NCBI RefSeq assembly: GCF_950005125.1
Contig: NC_080106.1
Location: 20,416,001 to 20,480,000 of the forward strand
DNA: 64,000 nucleotides
Direction of reading: 5' to 3'
Source of the DNA: Chionomys nivalis
Lineage: Eukaryota; Chordata; Mammalia; Rodentia; Cricetidae
In this document: positions 56,753-64,000 of the stretch, piece after piece
Numbering within the stretch: position 1 is the stretch's first letter
How the letters are laid out: each line of letters begins with the position of its first letter
The notes under the pieces: model-generated
The model's input: the letters and a program-made list of their open reading frames with translations, nothing else
Told to the model about the DNA's origin: nothing
Databases searched by the model: none
Program-made: the position numbers and the translations under genes

Positions 56753-57370
56753 AGGGCTGGAGAGATGGTTCAGCAGGCAACAGCACTTGTTGCTCTTACA
56801 CAGGACCTGGGTATGGTTCCTTGTACCCACATGGCAGCTTACAACTATCTGTAACTCCAGTTTTAGGAGCTCTGATGCTTCTGATTTTGATGGGCACCAG
56901 ACACATATATCATACATATACATACTCACAGGCAAACAAAAATAAATATAACTGGGCTGGAAAGATAGCTCAGTGTTAAGAGCACTTATTGGTCTTCCAG
57001 AGAACCAGGATTCAGTACCCTGCACCCACACGGAAGCTCACAGCCATCTGTAACTCCAGTTTGAGGGGATCCAATGCCTCTGGCCTCCTTGAGTACCTGG
57101 ACTCTAATGCACACACTTAATCACAGATCCCCACATAGACACTTTATCTATCTATCTATCTATCTATCTATCAAAAAGAACCTTTTTTTAAAAAAAAAAT
57201 ATTTATTTATTATGTATACAATGTTCTGTCTGTATGCCTGCAGGCCAGAAGAGGGAACCAAACCTCATTGCAGATGGTTGTGAGCCACCATGTGGTTGCT
57301 GGGAATTGAACTCAGGACCTTTGGAAGAGCAGGCAATGCTCTTAACTGCTGAGCCATCTCTCCAGCCCCC
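56753..57370. mobile_element. Two B3 (plus) and B2 (minus)
   Basis: B3 at 56753-56950 and 56952-57140, a CTAT microsatellite, then B2 minus at 57190-57370. Confidence 0.88.
57146..57172. repeat. (CTAT)n microsatellite
   Basis: About six CTAT units at the 3' end of a plus-strand B3. A run of 12 C lies further on at 57453-57464. Confidence 0.9.
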
Positions 57371-57989
57371 TAGACACATAATTTAAGATAATAAAAATAA
57401 ATTCTTAAAAAAAGAAAAAATAGAAGACCAGGCAAATACTGGTTAAATATTACCCCCCCCCCCCATTCAATCATGGAGTCTTAGGAAACCAACCACCAAA
57501 CAGCACATAATGAGGATTCTTTCCAACAACATGGAGCTCCAACGGTGGCTGATGGGTCTGGACAAAGGGATGAGAATAGGGAACACCACAAAATGTATCA
57601 AGAGTCACTTGTTTTCCTTCACTAATCACCCCTAGATTACTACAGACATGGCCAACTCTGTCATGAAAACTTAGCTCACATTTTACAAACACTGTTACTA
57701 CTCTAAGGAGAAAAATTTTCCTATTTTTTTTTTTTAATGTGGGAGTTTTATTGAAATAAAGGGAATGGGGCGGGGGAGAGAAATACAGAGAGAAAGAAGA
57801 GGCAAGGACCAGCCTGCCTCTTCAGAAGAGGGACAAGAGAGAAGAAAATTTTCTATAGTCCTTATTTTTTTTTTTTTTTTTTTTGGTATAGTGCCTAGTA
57901 AGCACAAGGTCCAGAGTTCCTGAGCTGGATCTCTACATCCAATCCTAAACAATTTCAGAAGAACATTTTTGTGTCCTCCCCACCCCCAT

Positions 57990-58240
57990 TTCTAAACAGG
58001 GTCTATGTAGCCACAAATAGCCTGGCTTTGAATTCACAGGTCTGTCTACCTGCCTCTGCCTCCAAGTGCTGGTATTAAAAGGCAAGCATGACCACACCCA
58101 GTTGGGTTTTTTTTGTTGTTGTTTGTTTTAATAGACCAGGTCTCAAATACTCCTACCTGGCTTCTAACTTGCTAACAAGCCAATGATGGCCTTGAATTTC
58201 TGATCTTCCAGATCTACCTTCCAAGTGTTGGGATTAAAGG
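57990..58240 (-). mobile_element. Old B1 copies, minus
   Basis: B1 at 57990-58100 and a more diverged one at about 58130-58240. Confidence 0.78.
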
Positions 58241-58249
58241 TCTACTCTA

Positions 58250-58590
58250 CTGTTGAAGGAGCTGCGGCTGCCTTCCTGCCACCCAGCTCCCGGCCACCTG
58301 GCTAGCTTATGCCCCGAAATAACAACACACAAACTGTATTCATTTAAACACTGCTTGGCCCATGTCTATTCATGTGTGTAGCACCCCAAGGTGTGCTTAC
58401 CGGGGAGATTCTAGCCTACGTTCATCCTGGGTCGGAGCTTCATCGCGTCTGCCCCAGAGAGGAGAGGAAATGGCATCTTAGCTCACTTCCTCTTCCTCCC
58501 AGCATTCTGTTGTTTACTCCACCCACCTATGTTCTAACCTATGAGGCCAAGCAGTTTCTTTATTAATTAACCAATGACCTTCCTCCATTA
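58250..58590 (-). mobile_element. Probable LTR or medium-reiterated repeat in RFWD3 intron 2
   Basis: 341 bases beginning tgttgaagg, flanked by a 6-bp direct repeat ctctac (58244-58249 and 58591-58596). The minus-strand motif cattggttaattaataaag near one end is one I recognise from a common rodent repeat, but I cannot name the family with certainty. A 6-bp duplication would suit a class II (ERVK-type) LTR. Confidence 0.5.
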
Positions 58591-58596
58591 CTCTAC

Positions 58597-59330
58597 CGCC
58601 AGGAGTGATGGCACACACCTTTAATTCCAGCACTCTGGAGGCAGAGCTTGAGGCCAGTTTGTCCTACAGAGTTCGTTCCAGGACAGCCAAAGATACACAG
58701 AGAAACCCTGTCTCAAACAAAAAACCACCTATACACTACCATTCCCAATTCACTGATGCTGGGAATCAAACCCAGAACTTAGTGCATGGAAGGTAAGCTC
58801 TATCAAATCCGAAACAGCTCCTTTCTTACAACAACAACAACAAAAAATCCTTTTTACCTGTTTTAAATTAAGCTTAGTTTAGTTCTTTTTGGTTTTTTGT
58901 TGTTTGTTTGGTTTTGGTTTCTTGGGCGGGTTTCTCTGTGTATCTCTGGCTGCCCTGGAACTCACTTGGTAGACTAGACTGGTCTCCAACTCAGAGATCA
59001 GTCTGCCTCTGCCTCCTTGCATGCTGTGATTAAAGGTATGTGCCACCATCTGGCTTTGTTTTACGATAAGGTATCCTTATTACAGAACTAAAAAGTGCTA
59101 GGATTAAAGGCATGTACCACACCTAGCTGCCTCTTCAGATTTATTTATTTTTTTACATTTATGGCACTTTGCCTGCATGTATGTCTATGTACCACCTGCA
59201 TGTAGTACAGGTCAGAAGAGGGATGTCAGATCCTTTGGAACCGGGGTTTCAGACGGTTGTTAGCTGCTACTAGGAGTCAAATCCTGGTCTGGTCCTCTGG
59301 AAGAGCAGCCAAGCACTGAGCCATCAATTC
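58597..59330. mobile_element. B1 plus, ID-like, B1 minus, B3 minus
   Basis: B1 at 58597-58720, an ID-like minus piece at about 58753-58820, B1 minus at 58895-59060, a B1 fragment at 59097-59130, B3 minus at 59140-59330. Confidence 0.8.
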
Positions 59331-59707
59331 AGACCACCCTGTTCTTGAGTTAAAAAAAATATTCAGGTTTTCTTTATCATCTGCAGTCCTAAGTCTTCCT
59401 TAGTTTTGTGATAACAGATACTCTGATCTATCCTATTCATTAATATCTCTAGGGTAAAATTCAATTTCACATATTAGAGTTGTAATACTTCATGAATGAT
59501 GGCTTTGGCAACAGAACCAAGCAGGATGGAGTTTTAAAGCTTGGCTTAGGGGCTTGCTGCCAAGACCAGTTCATTATTTAATTTTTCCCTCAAATTGACT
59601 TCTTGGCTAGGTCTAAGGCAGAAGCCACTCACTTTGGCCCCAGGAAGTCTAGCAGGTGAGTCAATGGCAAACATTATAGAGAGAAATTCATCTAAATTTT
59701 GGAAATT

Positions 59708-59820
59708 CAGAAGCCAGCATGGTGGTTCACAACCATCTATAATTAGATCTGGTGCCCTCTTCTGGTGTGCAGGCATATACACAGGCAAAACATTGTATAC
59801 ATAATAAAGAAATAATAAAC
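59708..59820 (+). mobile_element. 5'-truncated B2
   Basis: B2 3' half beginning near gcatggtggttcacaacc, ending ataataaagaaataataaac. Confidence 0.85.
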
Positions 59821-59973
59821 AAAAGGGGCCACCTTCAATAAATATTATTGCTGACAAACCTACCTTTAGATTTCAAAGTACATCACTGAAACCATCCCCT
59901 CAATATTAAAAGAAGTAAAAAAGGCAAGCACTAATTTCATAAAGTGGCATCAATCATTTAACTTATATTTTAC

Positions 59974-60484
59974 CTGGCACCATCTGGCCTCTGAGACCCT
60001 CCACTTCTGGCCCTTAAAACGGATCCTGTTCTTCTCCTCATTCGCACTGGCCCCACACTGTGGTTTGAAGGTGGCGGTCTCAGCAACTCCAGCATGTTAT
60101 GGAGTCTCTGCAGCCCACTAATGAAGTTGTTCATCGAAACCGCCGTCGCAGCTCGGATACTCTCGTTAGCACCAGATCCCCGTCTATGCGCTTCTGAAGT
60201 TCCTGGAGTGACTGCCTCCACATTGCCTTCTGAGAGCTGGGCATCCTCTGTCAAATCAATGGATGCTGGTGGCACAGGCTGTAAGAGGGGCAGTCCTCCT
60301 TGGCTGCTGACCACTTCAGTAGGGACATGCTGACCAAGTACTCCTCCTTGGCTGCTGACCACTTCAGCTGGGGCAGGCGGGAGGAGGGGTGCCCCTTGGC
60401 TGGTAACTTCAGTTGGAGCAGCCTGTCCTGTAGTGCCATCTAATGGTACTTGAAGATCACAGTCCATCGCCTCCTGAGCCATCA
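59974..60484 (-). CDS. RFWD3: RFWD3 exon 2: start codon and N-terminal region
   Basis: The acceptor TCTCTAG|TG leaves only two untranslated bases before the ATG at 60482-60480 (G at -3 and +4, good context). The exon encodes residues 1-169. The N-terminus MAQEAMDCDLQV resembles human RFWD3. Three S-Q motifs, at S28, S44 and S60, are spaced exactly 16 residues apart in an imperfect repeat (PxEVVSSQGG); in human RFWD3 two N-terminal SQ serines are ATM/ATR sites. Later come a conserved block FISGLQRLHNMLELLRPP and an Arg-rich segment RMRRRTGSVLRAR. The donor is GCCAG|GTAAAA. Confidence 0.95.
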
Positions 60485-60681
60485 CTAGAGATAAAGCATT
60501 TGTAAAACATTAGTAAAATAGGTTAAAAAAAAAAACAACAGCCAGGAGGTGGTGGCACACGCCTTTAATCCCAGCACTTGGGAGGCAGAGGCAGGTGGAT
60601 CTCTGTGAGTTCGAGACCAGCCTGGTCTACAAGAGCTAGTTCCAGGACAGGCTCCAAAACCACAGAGAAACCCTGTCTCGA

Positions 60682-60712
<31 letters not shown>

Positions 60713-63202
60713 ATTATATAGTTGATATAAGCAGTCTTTTAGAATTTCTGCTTAAGAGTCTTTTTAGCAAATCAGCAAATTAGAAAAACCTTAAAAATTA
60801 ACGAGGTAAGAAATGTTTTGGCAACCAACTCTAGAGCCTGGAGGATCACCATGAATTCAAGGCCATCCTGGGCTACAAGACAAGACCAGAGCAAACCAAA
60901 CCATTTACAACCACTTTCCTATAATCATAGTATATGTGTGTGTCTCTGTGTGTGTGTAGTATATACGTCCCAAAATATAAAGACCTATAATAAGGAGGCT
61001 TAATATTGTATTAAAAAGTAATCTCCCAGCCGGGCGGTGGTGGCGCACACCTTTAAACCCAGCACTCGGGAGGCAGAGGCAGGGGGATCTCTGTGAGTTC
61101 GAGGCCAGCCTGGTCTATAAGAGCTAGTTCCAGGACAGGAACCAAAAGCTATGGAGAAACCCTGTCTCGAAAATCAAAAAAAAAAAAAAAAAAAAAAAAA
61201 AGTAATCTCCCAGAAACCCTGCAATTTTGTCTCAACCAACATAAAGACATTTATCAAAACAAACAAAATGTTATACCTAACAGGTAATATTAATCTTTCA
61301 TAACATGAAAAGTGACAAAGGATATACAGAAATGCCATTTTTTGGTACATGTGGTACTGGGACTGAATACACTAAGCGTATTGCTCTACCACTTAGTTCT
61401 AACCCACCCATCTGCTCTCAGCCAAGCCACAGAAGACATTTTCACATTTGTAAGATAAAATTTAAATTTCTTTGAGAAAAAGCGAAAGTGAGACTGGGGA
61501 CTGAAGCTCAGTACTAGCCTAGTCTACAAAGGTATTTGGATTAACCCTGGCACATATGCAAATACATCAAAGCTAATATGCTGGTCTTGGTGACATATCT
61601 GTGATCCTAGCACTGCCAGGGTGAAGGCAGAGGCAGGAGAATGGTGAACTGGGCTAGCCTGAACTACAAAGTAGGTTTCAGAAACCTGAACTACTTAGCA
61701 AAACCATACATATATGTAAATTTAATTAAAAAACACAGTCCAAGACCTATTAGATCTGAGTAATGAATGCACAGAATTTTTTATTCTAATTTTCAGCATG
61801 GTTCTATATTTTAAAACGAAATCCTCCCATCTCGTGCCAAGAGCAACCATTGTTCTGATTTCAAATGGGAGGTAACAGCAGAGAATTCCACACAGCATCG
61901 ATTTCATAGCTGGTGCTGTATCCTCTCAAGGAAAAAACTCCAACAAATGATAAACCAAAACACAACAACTAAGAACATGCCAGGACCTATACATTACTAA
62001 AACCGCAGTAGACTTCTATAAAAGAACCTAGCAATTTTAACTTTTTATGCAAAAAAGGCTATGCTTAAAAAATTTTTCACTACTCCTCGAAAACACGTAA
62101 ACTAACGCTTTTAATGTGTTCTAAGGTTTACCGACATCCTTACAAGAATTATCTTAAAAGACCCTGCCGTTGCTTAGTGTCCTAACAGTAATTCCTTCTT
62201 TAGAAAGGATAGTCTCAAATTTGAGGGCAATACGGGCTCCAGAGGGAGACATCACAAACAAACAAGCCTAAGCTACTTCAGACTTATGCAAACAAAAGAC
62301 AGGATCGGATCAATACAGGCAAACTCGAGGGACACAGGACCGTCCACTCCGAAGACCACTTCTTACAGGCGGCTATTTAAAGTTTACAATTAAGTAAGCT
62401 AATTTAACTCAATCGCGTAGGAAGAAAGCAATAAACACAACCATTCCCAATTCCTGTGCACGAACCCAGGATTTTGTCTGAAACAAACCCACTTGCCCGC
62501 GCCTCTTCTTTACCCTAGGCACGTCACAAAAAAAACCCAAAAAAACAAAAACAAACAAAAAAAACCCGCTAGCGTGATGGCCACGAAATGTCAGCGGCCC
62601 TCAAAAGGTGAACTTCACATCTGCCATCTTACAAGGAAGCTTCAGAACCAGAAGGCGGGGGCGATGACCCCCAATAAACAGGGCGTCTGGAGTCGGTGGG
62701 GATTCAGTCTGACCTGGGTTCAGATCCAGGCTCCCCCTTTTAGTTTCTGGAAAACCTAAAAAGTTTCCTAAACTGTCTGTCCGAGTCTGCTTACCCGCAG
62801 CCACGAGATAACGAGAATACACACGTCACAGCTCGGCTGGCCTGGTAAAATTGCAGTTCTTGTAACACAGCGAGAGACAAGGGCCAAAGACAACCTGGCG
62901 CTCGAGCGCACCGGAGGCACCTGGAGAACTATGCCGCACGGGGCCCCAAACTGCGCAAGCGGAACCCCGCTTCAGTTCCTTCCGGAGAGCTCGTCGTCTC
63001 CGCCTTTCTCGCCCGGACCCCCCACATTCCTCGGGACACAAGGAAAAAAGTCCGAGGTCCCCAGCCCTGGTCGAAGGACACCGCAGAGTGCGCAACCCGC
63101 CTTCAGCCAACCAGACTAGGCCCCGCGACCAGACACAGGCCAAGGGAAGATGGATCCGCACCCAGAGGCCCCGGGCTAAAGAGACGCAGGTACCTGCCTC
63201 AC
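60485..63202 (-). other. RFWD3: RFWD3 intron 1
   Basis: Between noncoding exon 1 and exon 2. It contains two young full-length B1 copies (60541-60695 and 61030-61200), an ID-like fragment (about 61330-61400) and an old B1 (about 61580-61690). From 61700 to 62860 I see no recognisable repeat, RNA gene or exon. Confidence 0.8.
60541..61200 (+). mobile_element. Two young B1 copies in RFWD3 intron 1
   Basis: B1 at 60541-60695 with a tail of about 30 A, and B1 at 61030-61200 flanked by agtaatctcccag (61017-61029 and 61201-61213). Confidence 0.93.
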
Positions 63203-63480
63203 CTTAAACTGCAGGAACCAGGTCGGACGCCCCGACCGATTGCGACTTCTGCTGTCGTTGCCGCGCAAAACTCGGCGCCCGCCGGCGCCAAACAACTCTT
63301 CGGACTCCTCGAGCGCCCCGTTCGAGCCAAGGTTCAGCGAGCTCCTATTGGTCAGTCCCCGAAGGCAGCGACCAATACTATTTCTTCTTCTTCCATTGGT
63401 CGGCGCTGGCTGAACTAGTGGCTCTCTCATTGGCCAGCTCTTGATACTAGCTTGGCGAGAACCTCGTGCGAAAAATCCTC
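62860..63480. other. RFWD3: CpG-rich island at the RFWD3 5' end
   Basis: CG dinucleotides are dense by eye from about 62.86 to 63.48 kb, over the promoter, exon 1 and the start of intron 1. Open reading frames here on both strands are a by-product of high GC and show no family resemblance. Confidence 0.75.
63203..63340 (-). other. RFWD3: RFWD3 noncoding exon 1 (5' end approximate)
   Basis: The most likely donor before the long first intron is TTTAAG|GTGAGG (exon ends at 63203); a second donor CAG|GTACCT would end it at 63194. The exon has no start codon in frame with exon 2, so it is 5' UTR. The upstream edge is set only by the promoter motifs and the CpG-rich sequence and could be off by tens of bases. 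Confidence 0.6.
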
Positions 63481-63495
63481 CTATAATTGGTAGAA
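63260..63495 (-). promoter_or_regulatory. RFWD3: RFWD3 promoter: E2F-like sites and CCAAT boxes
   Basis: Read on the minus strand, two E2F-consensus octamers are present: TTTTGCGC (63270-63263) and TTTGGCGC (63292-63285). Upstream are four CCAAT boxes (63347-63351, 63395-63399, 63429-63433, 63486-63490) spaced about 34-57 bases apart, plus one on the opposite strand (63372-63376). There is no TATA box near. This is the layout of S-phase or G2/M genes driven by E2F and NF-Y, fitting a DNA-replication repair ligase. Binding is inferred. Confidence 0.7.
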
Positions 63496-63663
63496 ATCCA
63501 TGTCCGTCATCTCGCTCCCCGCCCCTGTACGGTAGAGCGTGAGCATTTTCTTTTTTTTCCTTTTTTTTTTTTTTTTTTTTTAACTGTTTTGCATTTATTT
63601 GAACCGTCTAGCCGGAAGAAGACCCGAGGAAGAGAGTTCCTCATCCGTTTTTCTTCTTTTCTT

Positions 63664-64000
63664 TTTTTTTTTTTTGTTTTTTTGGTTTTTCGAGACAGGG
63701 TTTCTCTGTAGCTTTGGAGCCTGTCCTGGAACTAGCTCTTTAGACCAGGCTGGTCTCGAACTCACAGAGATCCGCCTGCCTCTGCCTCCCGAGTGCTGGG
63801 ATTAAAGGCGTGCGCCACCATCGCCCGGCAAAATTTCATCAGACTTTTTTTTTTTTTTTTTTTTTTGGTTTTTTTTCGAGACAGGGTTTCTCTGTGGTTT
63901 TGGAGCCTGTCCTGGAACTAGCTCTTGTAGACCAGGCTGGTCTCGAACTCACAGAGATCCGCCTGCCTCTGCCTCCCAAGTGCTGGGATTAAAGGCGTGC
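63664..64000 (-). mobile_element. Two young B1 copies, minus, upstream of RFWD3
   Basis: B1 at 63664-63828 and 63846-64000, the second cut by the window end. They lie just beyond the CCAAT boxes of the RFWD3 promoter. A separate T-rich run is at 63548-63581. Confidence 0.93.

Noticed and set aside
62826..63161. 111-codon minus-strand open frame near RFWD3 exon 1
   Set aside because: It lies in the CpG-rich start of intron 1 and is not in frame with exon 2; likely chance in GC-rich DNA.
1..64000. A new defence, mobile or biosynthetic gene system
   Set aside because: Both strands were read through; apart from GLG1 and RFWD3 exons, all longer frames are SINE, microsatellite or GC-rich shadows.

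Overview
This is ordinary nuclear DNA from a rodent, most likely a cricetid (hamster, vole or deer-mouse group). The youngest B1 SINEs have a 3' half reading 'agctagttccaggacaggctccaaa', which I associate with cricetids; the mouse B1 form that I know differs there. The assignment comes from memory of repeat consensus sequences, not from a database search. SINEs (B1, B2, B3 and ID-like) make up a large share of the window.

Two protein-coding genes are supported, both on the minus strand. GLG1 (Golgi glycoprotein 1, also ESL-1, MG-160 or CFR-1) has its promoter and first coding exon at about 23.4-23.9 kb. Everything below that, 1-23435, is the 5' part of GLG1 intron 1; I found no GLG1 exon 2. 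RFWD3 (RING finger and WD repeat E3 ubiquitin ligase, FANCW) is present complete: noncoding exon 1 at about 63.2-63.3 kb, coding exons 2-12, and exon 13 with a 3' UTR ending near 33.79 kb. All twelve coding exons join in phase and predict 757 residues; the human protein, from memory, has 774. The order RFWD3 then GLG1 on one strand matches human 16q23.1.

Layout: 1-23435 GLG1 intron 1, with many SINEs, a solo LTR at 16.5 kb and several short tandem arrays. 23436-23930 GLG1 exon 1 and core promoter. About 23.9-33.8 kb is the intergenic spacer, with SINEs, a GA microsatellite, a GGGA array and a 26-bp minisatellite. 33.8-63.3 kb is RFWD3, whose introns hold SINEs, two probable LTRs and one possible DNA transposon. 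63.2-63.5 kb is the RFWD3 CpG-rich promoter with E2F-like and CCAAT motifs. 63.66 kb to the end is two B1 elements.

The two genes are not known to act together: GLG1 is a Golgi/secretory membrane glycoprotein and RFWD3 is a nuclear DNA-repair ubiquitin ligase. I found no new coding system. The most interesting items are a B2 copy without 3' end or tail inside a 19-bp target duplication, a frame-preserving tandem acceptor and an internal decoy donor in RFWD3, its promoter layout, and several uncatalogued tandem arrays.
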